Assembly: GCA_020859995.1 (NCBI GenBank)
Contig: JAJBVE010000023.1
Span: forward strand, 1-60,881
From: Clostridiales bacterium
Lineage (GTDB): Bacteria; Bacillota; Clostridia; Lachnospirales; Lachnospiraceae
Direction of reading: 5' to 3'
DNA: 60,881 nucleotides
Made by a program: the position numbers and the translations under genes. How positions within the stretch are numbered: the stretch's first letter is position 1; each line of letters starts with the position of its first letter. This document shows positions 35,244 to 46,100 of the stretch, one piece after another. Below the pieces are notes generated by a model. That model made no database searches. It was given only the letters and a program-made list of their open reading frames with translations, and had not been told where the DNA came from.

Positions 35244-35900
35244 ATGGGAGAAAACAGATACCTGACATTTGCTCTTACAAAGGGCCGCCTGGCCAAACAG
35301 ACTCTGGCACTTTTGGAAAGGGTAGGAATTACCTGTGAAGAGATCAATGATCCGGATACACGCAAGCTGATTTTTGTAAACGAAGACTTAAAGCTGAGGT
35401 TCTTTCTGGCGAAGGGGCCGGATGTGCCCACTTACGTAGAATATGGGGCAGCGGATATCGGTATCGTCGGCAAAGACACAATTCTGGAGGAGCATCGCAA
35501 GATATACGAAGTGCTGGATCTTGGATTCGGCCGGTGCAGGATGTGTGTCTGCGGACCGCAGTCTGCCGGGGATTATTTAAAAAGCCAGGAGCGTATCCGC
35601 GTAGCGACGAAGTATCCGAATATCGCAAAGGATTATTTTTATAACCAGAGAAACCAGACGGTTGAAATTATCAAGCTGAACGGTTCCATTGAGCTGGCTC
35701 CGATTGTAGGTCTCTCCGAAGTGATTGTCGACATCGTGGAAACCGGATCGACGCTTCGGGAAAATGGTCTGGTAGTCCTTGAAGAAATCTGTCCGCTCTC
35801 CGCGCGCGTGACCGTAAATCCTGTAAGCATGCGTATGGAAAATGAACGAATTACCAGGATTCTGCAGCTGATGAGCGGCGCGATTGCCATAAACTCTTAA
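35244..35900 (+). CDS. hisG: ATP phosphoribosyltransferase HisG, short form
   Basis: Condenses ATP with PRPP, the first step of histidine synthesis. At 218 residues it lacks the C-terminal regulatory domain of long HisG and therefore depends on HisZ, encoded just upstream. Family marks include FALTKGRLAKQT, YGAADIGIVGKD and the PRPP loop VDIVETGSTLRENGL. Confidence 0.96.
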   Translation: MGENRYLTFALTKGRLAKQTLALLERVGITCEEINDPDTRKLIFVNEDLKLRFFLAKGPDVPTYVEYGAADIGIVGKDTILEEHRKIYEVLDLGFGRCRMCVCGPQSAGDYLKSQERIRVATKYPNIAKDYFYNQRNQTVEIIKLNGSIELAPIVGLSEVIVDIVETGSTLRENGLVVLEEICPLSARVTVNPVSMRMENERITRILQLMSGAIAINS

Positions 35901-36011
35901 GATATCGTTCTTGCCGCCTCAGGGAGCCTTTGACTCAATTTTTAGCCGGATGAACAAAGACTGACATTTTGTCAATTTATACAGACGCAACATAAAGGAA
36001 GGTGTAAAGCC

Positions 36012-37313
36012 ATGAAAATGATTCCATTATCTGCCGAGACCAGAAAGGATATTACCGCTCAACTGCTTAAAAGAAGTCCGGACAGCTATCAGGGATTCGA
36101 AGAGCGAGTAAAGGATATTATTCAGAATGTGAGAGAGCGCCGGGATGAGGCTGTTTTCGGTTATACCAAACAGTTCGATCAGGTGGAAATTGACGCGGAT
36201 ACAGTCCGCGTTTCCCCGGAGGAGATTCAGGACGCCTATGCGGCCATTGATCAGAAGCTGCTCGCCGTGATCCGCAGATCCTGCGCGAATATTCGCGGTT
36301 ATCATGAAAAGCAGCGCCGCTGCAGCTGGTTTGACAGTAAGCCGGACGGCACTATGCTGGGACAGAAAGTCACCGCGATCGGCACTGTCGGGGTATATGT
36401 CCCTGGAGGGAGCGCGCCGTTAGCGTCTTCTGTATTGATGAACATAGTTCCCGCGAAAGTAGCCGGCGTAGAGCGGATTATTATGGCTACACCGCCGGCG
36501 AAGGACGGCAGGGTACCTGTCACTTCTTTGGTGGCCGCCTGTGAGGCAGGCGCGGATGAAATCTATAAGGTTGGAGGCGCACAGGCAATTGCCGCTTTTG
36601 CCTATGGGACGGAATCCATTCCAAAGGTAGATAAAATTGTCGGCCCTGGCAATATCTACGTCGCTCTCGCTAAAAAAGCGGTTTATGGCACCGTCGGGAT
36701 TGATTCCATCGCCGGGCCGAGCGAGATTCTTGTCCTTGCGGATGAGTCGGCCAACGCGCATTATGTAGCGGCGGATCTGCTGTCGCAGGCGGAGCATGAT
36801 CCGCTGGCTTCCGCAATTCTGATTACGACCAGTGATGCTCTGGCACGAAAGGTTTCGGAAGAGATTGAGGAATATCTGAAAACGCTTTCCCGCGCTGAAA
36901 TTATCCGGAAGTCTCTGGATAACTATGGCTTTATTCTGCTGGCGGATTCGATGGAGGACGCGATAGACACAGCAAACCAGATTGCTTCTGAGCATCTGGA
37001 GATTGTGACGAAGAATCCTTTTGAAGTCATGATGAAAATCAGAAACGCGGGCGCGATTTTTATCGGAGAGTATGCTTCTGAGCCGCTGGGCGATTATTTT
37101 GCCGGTCCGAACCATGTGCTGCCGACCAACAGTACGGCCAGGTTTTTTTCACCCTTGTCGGTGGATGATTTTATTAAAAAATCCAGTATCATTTATTATT
37201 CAAAAGATGCGCTTGCCCAGGCAAAGGATGATATCATAGCCTTTGCGAATGCAGAGACTCTGACCGCGCACGCAAATTCGATCCGTGTGCGCTTTGAAGA
37301 CGGACAGAATTAA
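36012..37313 (+). CDS. hisD: Histidinol dehydrogenase
   Basis: Oxidises L-histidinol to L-histidine in two NAD-dependent steps. The 433-residue product has VGVYVPGGSAPLASSVLM, VDKIVGPGNIYV, SIAGPSEILVLAD, and the catalytic Glu-His region ASEHLEIV with GPNHVLPTNSTARF. AAGGAAGG precedes the ATG. Confidence 0.97.
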   Translation: MKMIPLSAETRKDITAQLLKRSPDSYQGFEERVKDIIQNVRERRDEAVFGYTKQFDQVEIDADTVRVSPEEIQDAYAAIDQKLLAVIRRSCANIRGYHEKQRRCSWFDSKPDGTMLGQKVTAIGTVGVYVPGGSAPLASSVLMNIVPAKVAGVERIIMATPPAKDGRVPVTSLVAACEAGADEIYKVGGAQAIAAFAYGTESIPKVDKIVGPGNIYVALAKKAVYGTVGIDSIAGPSEILVLADESANAHYVAADLLSQAEHDPLASAILITTSDALARKVSEEIEEYLKTLSRAEIIRKSLDNYGFILLADSMEDAIDTANQIASEHLEIVTKNPFEVMMKIRNAGAIFIGEYASEPLGDYFAGPNHVLPTNSTARFFSPLSVDDFIKKSSIIYYSKDALAQAKDDIIAFANAETLTAHANSIRVRFEDGQN

Positions 37314-37346
37314 GCTCTGAATTTTATTATATGAGGGAGGCATTCT

Positions 37347-37940
37347 ATGGACAGGATTGCGAAGGTTGAGCGAAATACAAAGGAAACCCGGATCCGAATC
37401 GAGTTAAATCTGGATGGATCGGGAACTGCTAATATCCATACCGGCATCGGCTTTTTTGACCATATGCTGGAAGGCTTTGCCCGACATGGCTTCTTTGATC
37501 TTAACGTGGAAGTGGACGGAGACCTGCAGGTGGACGGTCATCATACGGTGGAAGACACCGGCATCGTGCTGGGGGAAGCCATCCGCCAGGCTTTGGGCGA
37601 TAAAAAAGGAATCCGGCGTTATGGAGACTGCACGCTGCCGATGGATGAGGTACTGGTTTTGTGCGCGTTGGATTTAAGCGGACGCCCGTATTTCTGCTCG
37701 GACGCGGATTTTAAGACCGAACGGATGGGCGGCATGGATACGGAGCTGGTGCGGGAATTTTTCTATGCCATCTCTTATTCGGCCGCAATGAACCTTCACT
37801 TTTGCATGCTGCGCGGCGGCAACAGCCATCATATGGCGGAAGGGATGTTTAAGGCTTTCGCGAAAGCACTTGATCAGGCCTGCAGCCAGGATGCGCGCAT
37901 ATCCGGAGTCCTCTCTACCAAGGGAACGCTGGAGGGATAA
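37347..37940 (+). CDS. hisB: Imidazoleglycerol-phosphate dehydratase
   Basis: Dehydrates imidazole glycerol phosphate. The 197-residue monofunctional enzyme shows the metal-binding GIGFFDHML and [14 protein letters not shown] motifs and the repeat [22 protein letters not shown] precedes the ATG, 33 bp after hisD. Confidence 0.97.
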   Translation: MDRIAKVERNTKETRIRIELNLDGSGTANIHTGIGFFDHMLEGFARHGFFDLNVEVDGDLQVDGHHTVEDTGIVLGEAIRQALGDKKGIRRYGDCTLPMDEVLVLCALDLSGRPYFCSDADFKTERMGGMDTELVREFFYAISYSAAMNLHFCMLRGGNSHHMAEGMFKAFAKALDQACSQDARISGVLSTKGTLEG

Positions 37941-37970
37941 GACACGCTCCTTGCAGGACCAGCAGGGGAG

Positions 37971-37994
37971 CAGGATGTGAAAAACTGCATCCTG
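37971..37994 (+). other. Intercistronic hairpin between hisB and hisIE
   Basis: Stem CAGGATG/CATCCTG with a 10-base loop. There is no T run, so partial attenuation or mRNA processing is more likely than full termination. Confidence 0.4.
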
Positions 37995-38050
37995 TTCTGT
38001 ATAAGATGAAAAAAATATTCTCAAGTCGATGGATAAATGGAGAAATTACT

Positions 38051-39328
38051 ATGAAGAACAGAGAATTAATCGTTCCGGTTTTCTTGAAGGAAGGGAAGAT
38101 CCTGCGCGGTCCGCTGATGACGGATGAGGAAATTACTGACGCGTCATCCTTCGCCTCATCCTGCGAAAATTTCGGGGCGGACGCGTTTCTGATTTTTGAC
38201 TTATCAGATACTGACGCGGAGCATGACCAGTCAATCGGGCTTATAAAAACAATCAGTCGTTCAACCGACCTTCCTTTGTACGGCGGCGGAAATATTCGGC
38301 GCCTGGAGGACGTTAAAAAGCTGATTTATGCCGGATGTAAAAAGGTTTTTTTGAATTTTTCAAAAGAATCGAATGTGAAATTATCCAAAGAGGCGTCTGA
38401 CCGCTTCGGCCATGAGCGCCTGATGGCCTGCGTTGGGACAAAAGAAGAGTATGCGCTTGCTGTTTCCAACGCTGCGTATCTGGAGGGAATTCTGGTACGC
38501 ATGGAATTAACAGTTTCTGCCTGTGAGGATGTCTGGGAAGATATTTACCTGGAAATGGACGAATTCGGAACAGATGCTGCTGCTGTTTCTCTTTCAGAGA
38601 ACGCAGCTACGGGAGTTTTCTGCAAAACCTTTTCCGGAGAAGAATTTCCTTTTCTGGAAGTAAAACATGATCTGATACAAAGAGGGATTCCGGCTAATGT
38701 GTTCGAATCCTCTCTGGCCTGGTCGGATATCAAGACCGGAAGTGACGGCCTGCTCCCGGTTGTTGTCCAGGATTACTGCACTCTGGAGGTTTTGATGGTT
38801 GCTTATATGAACGAGGAAGCCTATCAGACAACGATTCGGACCGGCCGCATGACTTACTGGAGCCGCAGCCGCGGGGAATTATGGGTGAAAGGCCTTACCT
38901 CCGGCCATTTCCAGTACGTAAAAGAGCTGGCGATTGACTGTGACAACGACACGCTCCTCGCAAAGGTCGCCCAGATCGGAGCGGCCTGTCATACTGGTCA
39001 CAGGAGCTGTTTTTACCGTCCGATTTTACAGAAGGAATATGATTCTTCCAATCCTATGAAGGTTTTTGAAGAGGTATTTGCCGTCATCGAGGACCGGAAA
39101 GTACATCCCAAGGAGGGCTCTTACACAAACTATCTGTTTGATAAGGGCATTGATAAAATCCTGAAAAAAGTCGGAGAGGAGGCAGCAGAAATTATTATTG
39201 CCGCGAAAAATCCGGATCCGGAAGAAGTCGTCTATGAAATTTCGGACTTCCTATATCACGTCATGGTTCTGATGGCAGAGCGTGGTCTGACATGGGAGGA
39301 CATTACCAGAGAACTGGCTAAAAGGTAA
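38051..39328 (+). CDS. hisIE: HisIE (PR-AMP cyclohydrolase / PR-ATP pyrophosphatase) with an N-terminal degenerate HisA/HisF-like barrel
   Basis: Steps two and three of histidine synthesis on one chain. HisI spans about residues 230-335 ([26 protein letters not shown], zinc-binding DCDND and [11 protein letters not shown]) and HisE about 338-425 ([32 protein letters not shown]). Residues 1-225 resemble the HisA/HisF barrel, with the phosphate-binding [18 protein letters not shown] near 78-95, but the first catalytic Asp (PxxD in HisA/F) is replaced ([10 protein letters not shown]). ATG 38051 follows GGAGA by 7 bases. hisC, hisH, hisA and hisF are not in the window. Confidence 0.9.
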   Translation: MKNRELIVPVFLKEGKILRGPLMTDEEITDASSFASSCENFGADAFLIFDLSDTDAEHDQSIGLIKTISRSTDLPLYGGGNIRRLEDVKKLIYAGCKKVFLNFSKESNVKLSKEASDRFGHERLMACVGTKEEYALAVSNAAYLEGILVRMELTVSACEDVWEDIYLEMDEFGTDAAAVSLSENAATGVFCKTFSGEEFPFLEVKHDLIQRGIPANVFESSLAWSDIKTGSDGLLPVVVQDYCTLEVLMVAYMNEEAYQTTIRTGRMTYWSRSRGELWVKGLTSGHFQYVKELAIDCDNDTLLAKVAQIGAACHTGHRSCFYRPILQKEYDSSNPMKVFEEVFAVIEDRKVHPKEGSYTNYLFDKGIDKILKKVGEEAAEIIIAAKNPDPEEVVYEISDFLYHVMVLMAERGLTWEDITRELAKR

Positions 39329-39467
39329 GTCTGGACGGACCGATTTACGGCCTGTATCTGGCATTTTCGATGAGCAAAAGCAAATCGGCGATCTCGATAG
39401 AGAAATTGAGATGATTTGACCTGCCGAATTGAATCCATAATGAAATAGATATCCTGATAAGGATACC

Positions 39468-39496
39468 AGAGACATAGGATCTCTGACATCGTTTTT
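39468..39496 (+). terminator. Hairpin ending the histidine operon
   Basis: Stem CAGAGA/TCTCTG, then ACATCG and TTTTTT. The same sequence can instead pair over a long distance with 39690-39716. Confidence 0.5.
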
Positions 39497-39511
39497 TGCG
39501 ATTATCGTCTA

Positions 39512-39683
39512 TCCCCGCGAAGCAACGAGCCAAGTAGCCGGAGTCATAAGGGCACTGAGTGCCAGTGGCATCTACCCTTCGTTTCGGTCGGTCCTTAACG
39601 CGTGCCACTGGCACGCAGGACCGTTAAGTGCCCACCGGAGCGAAGCGTAGATCCGTCGGCATAGCCGACACCTTATGACATAG
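39512..39683 (+). repeat. Dispersed intergenic repeat, family 1, long copy with internal insert
   Basis: It carries the same blocks as 15431-15494, but 39544-39650 is extra. The insert contains inverted repeats GGGCACT/AGTGCCC and TGCCAGTGGCA/TGCCACTGGCA, and TCATAAGG inside pairs with CCTTATGA at the distal end. Confidence 0.75.
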
Positions 39684-39834
39684 TATATTCGCCAAAAACG
39701 GTCAGAGTTCTATGTCTTTTTTTGATACTTTGTTTTTTCGTTCATACAAAATGAGTGAACTGTAAATTAATTGTAAAACATATCAATGATATAAACACAG
39801 AAATTAAGTTTATACTTTTTTAATAATTATATGC

Positions 39835-39863
39835 GTGACATCTCACAAATATCGTGCTATACT
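39835..39863 (+). promoter_or_regulatory. Promoter for the giant surface protein operon
   Basis: GTGACA (39835-39840), 17 bases, TATACT (39858-39863). The leader of about 250 nt contains hairpins GGCGAC/GTCGCC (39933-39949) and CCGT/ACGG (near 40017-40032). I could not match it to a c-di-GMP or other known riboswitch. Confidence 0.65.
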
Positions 39864-40120
39864 CGATCCATCACATAATTATTTTTTACATATGATCATA
39901 ATCTGCGCACTCCATCGGGGAGATACTCTTATGGCGACGTTCTGTCGCCGCTTTCCAGATTTTGAAAACAGACATTTGCTGATTTGCTGAAAACTGACAA
40001 CCCGGTCTCTGACCTGCCGTTTATTTTACGGTTATCGATGCCGATTAAGGGTATTTCATCCTTTTTACGCTTATATGGTTTCAATGGGCAGGGACTGCTT
40101 AAAGGAAAAGGAGTATCTTG

Positions 40121-43100
40121 ATGCGAAACAAAAAGAATAGAATCACGCGAACTATAATTGCTGCCATTCTGGCGGTTACCCTGACAGTTTCAGCAGCATA
40201 TCCGGGAAACATTCCGTCGCGGGCGATAGAAATTTCCGCTGACACTGCTGCAGAATCTTTAGACGACATGCTTTTAGAGGAAACGACCGTGGAAGACTCT
40301 GATGCTTCTGATTCAGAAACACCTGCCGCGGAACAATCGGACACGGCTGTTTCCGAGAAACCTGCCCTGGAAGAATCTGAGACAGCTGTTTCTGAAGAGA
40401 GTACGGAAGGAAACGATATAACAGAAACGGAATCTGAATCCGGGAATACGACAGAAAACAATAGGGATGCAGCAGAAAATTCTGAGTCTGATGACGTGCA
40501 GGATGACACAGCGGACGAGCAGGATTCTAAGAGCTCTGTTGAGCCGGAGACAGCCTTTGAGCCGGACACGGAAGTATCTGAGAAGGCAGAGGACGATGAG
40601 TCAGAAACCGCCGAAGATACAGTTTCGTTTGCCGACAAGGAAATCGAAACGGAATGCGTAAACGAGACAGATGCTTTAGCTGAAACAGCGTCAGAAACGC
40701 AATCCGCCGCGCAGGCTGCAGATGATGAAGAAACGGTTCAGATGAATGCACTTCCTTTGTCTGAGGAGGAGGACGAATACAACTTTATCCAGTACCTGAT
40801 GACGGAAGGAGGCTGCCTGAACATCTATTACGCGGATGGAACGGCGGAAGTGCTTGTTCCTGAAGATTTCACGGGCGATTACGACGTGGAAGTAAACATG
40901 CCGGTCAGCGAGGAAGTCAGCTACACGGCCTTCGCGTATGACGGGTATGTCGTTGATACGGTTCTCATCACGGATGAGAGCGGCAACGAACTTTCTTCCT
41001 ATGACGGGAATGGCGGGTCCCAGCTTTCATTTTCAGCCATGGCGAAGTCCGACTACAAGGTCATCGTCAGCGTTTCTTTTAAAGAAAGCGAAATGCCGGA
41101 AGGAGGGCAGGTCATCCGTTTCGTAGGAACCGGAACGGGCAGTATAAAGATTTACTCTGATGAATATATGGAGGATCTGATTGCCACCCTGGATGAGACC
41201 GGAGAAGAATATGATGTGTCCGGCCTTGGGACTACCTTTTATCTGTCTGTGACCGGCGACGAGGATTCCGGGACCACGCCTTACGATGTTGTTATGTATA
41301 AGGACGCAGAAGAGGTTTCCAGCGAGTATATTTACAGTTCCGTGAATGCTGATTTTAATGTGGACGTTACGGTATCGTTCGATGGGGACGGTTACGAGGC
41401 GGCTGAAATTGGCCTGAGGACGATCAGCGAAATCGGGGGCATCCCGGAGCTGCTTGGAGACGGGACTTATTATACATATTACAAAAATCTTATTGCGAAT
41501 AATCTGGAAAACGATATCACAAAAATGACATCCAATCCGGAAGTCAATGATGTCTACGCAACAAGGGCTACTGTAATATCCCATTTTTCACCGACGAACT
41601 GGTTTTCAAGCCAGGCACCTTTGTATGTGTCTTTGATTTTAACGCCTGAAAGCCAGCAACAAAACAGTAATTATGTTTATGACCTGTTGGGAAAAAGAAC
41701 TTATAAGTTATATGAGTGCGCAAGCACTCGACACCAATACTGTCCGAAGTATGGTCAGACCGGGTATCTGTATTTCATTGTTACTGATGTTGATGCTACA
41801 ACAGGAGAGGTCAGCCTTGAACTCTTTTTCCTGAACGATAACGGCACACTCTATCAGCATGCCCATAAAGGCTATGAATCATATACGCTGCCGACAGGTT
41901 CGCTGCAGATTATCAAAAGCTGGGAAAAAAACAGCAAGATGGTTACGATTGATACAGATATCTACAGCCTGAAAACAACCTTTACGATTTATTCGGATAA
42001 AGCGTGCAAGACGGTGGTAACAACGGTTACGACGGATGCGGAGACAGGAAAGGCAACTGTGGATGGCCTGGATGCGGGGACGTATTACATTAAGGAGACA
42101 TCCAGCCCGGATTTGGCCCTGGATGACGATACAGTAGATACGATAACCATCAAAACAGGAGAAACCGCAACCTACAAGAAAACCAATACGCCCGGGAAGG
42201 TACGCCTGTCGCTTAAAAAAGTGTCTAGTGAAGACGAGAAGTATTATTCGACCATGAAAGGTGCGGTTTACGGCGTATTTGCCTCGAAGAAAGAAGCCCA
42301 GGATGCCACCGAGGACGATTATAAGGACACTTGTGTCGCATCCATAGAGATAACCGGGGCCACAACGGTGTGCGATGAATATTTCCTCATCGGTAAGACT
42401 TATTACGTGAAAGAAGTTGTAGTTCCGGACAGCGGGGAATGGGCTCTTTCATCTAAGGTTTATTCGTTTAAGGTTACGTCCGCTGACGCAGTGGAAGTAA
42501 TTAAGGATGACGGGAAAGAATATATCGATGTTTCGGTGACAGTTACAGAAAAGGAGCCTAAATACGTCAAGATCCGGATCCTGAAGAAAACCATCAAGGG
42601 TGTTACGGAAGATGTTGACTACGATTCCGATTACGTAGGATACGAGAACTGGCTGAAAGACATCCCGCAGTACACGCTGAAAGGGGCGCAGATCACTTTC
42701 TGGTGGGATAAAGAAGATGCTGAGAAAGGAAATGAAGATACCGCTATCGGCACAGTTACGGTAAAAGCGGCAGATGATAACGGTGATTATTATTCTACCT
42801 GGCTGTACCTGGATACGACAGAGATTGCCCTTGGCGAAACGAAGACGATCTATTTTAAAGAGACAAGCCCCTCAATTTTCGGCTATGCACTGAATAATAC
42901 CGTTTACAATAAAACTGTTGATTATGACGAGGAAAAAAGCGAGAACGGAGCGGTAGCGCTTGAGTATGAGTTTTCCCTGACAAATTATCCGTCATACGTG
43001 ATTCTTGAAAATTACGTGAAGAAAGTAGGCACGGGCGGAGAACCGGTTGAGGGCGCCATCATAAAAGTTACTTACTACCCGTATGCGTATGGTTCGACGG

Positions 43101-46100
43101 ATATCTATACCTGGTATTTCAAAACAGGCGAGAATGGCAGGATCCTGACAGATTTGGATGAAAATGGGAATCCGCAGGTATTAAATAACAGTACGTATTC
43201 ATCAGATTATATTTATTACAGCAAAAGTGAGGGCAATGAAGGAGTGGCTTACTTCCCTATGGGGTTTTATACGATCCAGGAAGTCTACGCGCCGGATCCG
43301 TATGTGCTGGACGATACTGTTTATTATGGGCAGACAGAGGAATTTACAAATGCGACTGAAACGACCAGAAGGTTAAGGCTGCGCGATGTGGAAAACGATG
43401 TTATTGGCGTGACGCTTACAAATGAAGAATATATTCCGTTTGAATTCATGAAGGTTGACGAGGCTGCTCATGAAGCTTTGGCGGGTGCCGAATACAGGGT
43501 ATATTATTATAAGGGCGCGACAACTACGGCTGAAGCCGCAGCAATGGGCAGCGCGACGAAGACCTGGAGATTCAAAAGCGACAGCGACGGTTATGTCATC
43601 TATGATGCGGACCATAAGATATCCGGAGGCAGCCTGTACACGGATGATAACGGTGATTACGGCGTGCCGTTTGGTCTGATGGTCGTCGTGGAGGTCGTAG
43701 CCCCGCCGAACCATGAAGTGAATAACGATTATTACCTGAGCGCGTTTGATCTATACGCAGCGATGGTAATTAAAGTGGACTCTAAAAATGGTGCCAGGTT
43801 CTATTACAAGAGCAGCTGCGGGGAAACATCCAAAGGCGTCGTGTACCATGAGGATCCGGGCCCCGGTTACGTTACCCTTGTAAAGTCTTCCTCCAATACA
43901 TCCATCACGAACGGCAACACCGGCTATTCTCTGATCGGCGCGGAATACACCGTTTACACGGATTCCGCATGCACGACGGTTGCGAAGAACACGGAAGGCA
44001 GCAACGCTGTTTTGACGGTAAAGGACGAAAATGGAACAACCAATACGCTCAGTATGGCAGCGGGGACGTATTATGTGAAGGAGACAAAGACTCCCGCGGG
44101 ATTCATACAGGACACAGAGGTTTATCCGGTTGAACTGAAATCTACCAATACAGAAAGCAATCCTTACAAACTGAAAGTGTCTGATGTTCCTGTTACCTAT
44201 ACAGCAAAATTGGTTCTTGAAAAGACTACGAAAGATAACACAAAACTTTCAATGGCTGGCGCCATCTTTCAGCTGGATTTTTACGCCGGAACGACCAGCG
44301 CGAGCGGAACCGCTGCCAGAACATGGTATCTGACGAGTAAGGATGCGGGAGAAGGAATTGCAGATGTGCTATTAAGCGAAGACTATCTCGCATCTGGTTA
44401 TTCAAACGATAGTTTTTACACGAAATCTGATAACAGTATTTGCCTCCCGATTGGCTATCTCGTAATTACTGAGATCCAGGCACCGGAAGGCTTCGTGAAA
44501 TCAGATGAGACCGTAACATACACATTCACAACCAGTGGCTGGTCTATCGTCAACAGTACGGGAGGTTCGGTGTCGGGTTCGACAGCTACAATTCCGAACG
44601 AAATGGTTCAGAAAGCAGGCTATATTGATAATACAGAAATAGCAGGCGGGCTTTCTGTCCAGAAGATTGATTACATGCTCGGCAGCAGCAATGCCCATGG
44701 AGATACAGATCTTTCCGGCGCGGAATTTACAATCGTAAATGCGACAGGAAGAACAGTTGATAATAAGGATGAAACAGAAATTCCGACATCCGGGTTGTCT
44801 GGCACAAACGTAACCTATGCGGACGTCCTTGCGGCTGCGGCAACAAGTACTATGCAGGTGATTACGACGGACGCGGGTGGATTTGCGACAACGGATATGG
44901 ATGGTGATGAGGTAGATGGCAGCTTGCCATTTGGTACATATTACGTGATCGAGACAAAAGCAGCGACCGGTTATCTCTTAAATGATACTTGGGTAGGCCG
45001 TATTGTTGTGGACGAAAATGGAAATCGCGCAGTCTATCCCGCACAGACAATCCAGGATTCCAAGTCCGGGCAGGAGACAGTGACACAGCAGATTTATCTT
45101 GGCGGGCTCTCTGTTCAGAAAATTGATGCTCTAAACGGCACGAATACGCCGACCGGAAGTTTGTCACTTGAAGGCGCGGAGCTTACCATCGTAAACGCTT
45201 CCGCAAATGCTGCGGAAAACGCATCCGGCACGGTAATCCCGACATCCGGGTTGTCCGGCAGCGTTACTTATGAGCAGGTGCTTGCTGCGGCAGAAACAAG
45301 TACGATGCAGGTAATCACTACAGATGACAGCGGGTATGCTGCAACTGGTTCCGGTGATCTCCCGTACGGTACCTACTACGTAATTGAGACCAAGGCTCCT
45401 GATGGTTACGAGGTGAATACTACGTGGGTAGGAAAAGTGGAAGTTGACAAAAACGGAATTATTAATGCGGCTGAAACAGATGTAGAGGATATGCCGACGA
45501 GAGGCGGTTTATCCGTGCAGAAGATTGATTACATGCTTGGCAGCAATGCAAAGCACGGAGATACCGATCTTTCCGATGCGGTATTTACCATCGTGAACGC
45601 TTCTGCCAGAACGACAACCAATGCGGCGGGGAATAAAGTCGCTACAACCGGCTTGACGGACGAGACTGCCACTTATGCGAAGATAAAGGAATATGTTGAC
45701 AGCAGTTCCGGCGATACGACTTACATCATGCAGACCATCACAACGGATGAAAGCGGTTTTGCAACCACCGACACGGATGGTGATGGCGAAGACTACAGCC
45801 TGCCTTACGGCACGTATTACGTGATTGAGACACAGGCGGCGGCCGGGTACCTTTTAAACGAGACTTGGGTAGGACGCATCGATGTGAGCAAAAAAGGTGT
45901 GGTTTATGCGGCCCAGACAATCCAGGATTCTGAATCAGGACAGGAAACAACTGCACAGCAGATCTATCTTGGCGGACTTTCCGTACAGAAGATTGATTAC
46001 ATGCTCGATCGCAATGCGGATCACGGTGATACCGATCTTTCCGGAGCTGAGTTTACCATCATCAACGCATCTGATGCGGTGGCGGTCAATAAGGATGGGG

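Larger units (their letters stand above)
39329..40120. other. Long intergenic region before the giant surface protein gene
   Basis: No gene is supported in these 792 bp. From left to right: a small hairpin TATCCT/AGGATA (39450-39465), a terminator-like hairpin (39468-39496), a copy of repeat family 1 (39512-39683), a matching inverted arm and T run (39690-39724), an AT-rich stretch, a promoter (39835-39863) and a leader of about 250 nt. Confidence 0.6.

Noticed and set aside
39345-39614. Minus-strand frames across the his operon end
   Set aside because: They cover the terminator and dispersed repeat and have no coding character.
39864-40120. c-di-GMP riboswitch in front of the giant gene
   Set aside because: The conserved GCAAA-type core sequences of classes I and II are not present; kept only as an unexplained leader.
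41700-41780. Thioester adhesive domain in the giant protein around the two Cys residues
   Set aside because: The CxQ-type motif expected for a Cys-Gln thioester is not found; the two Cys are seven apart (CASTRHQYC), without the surrounding pattern.
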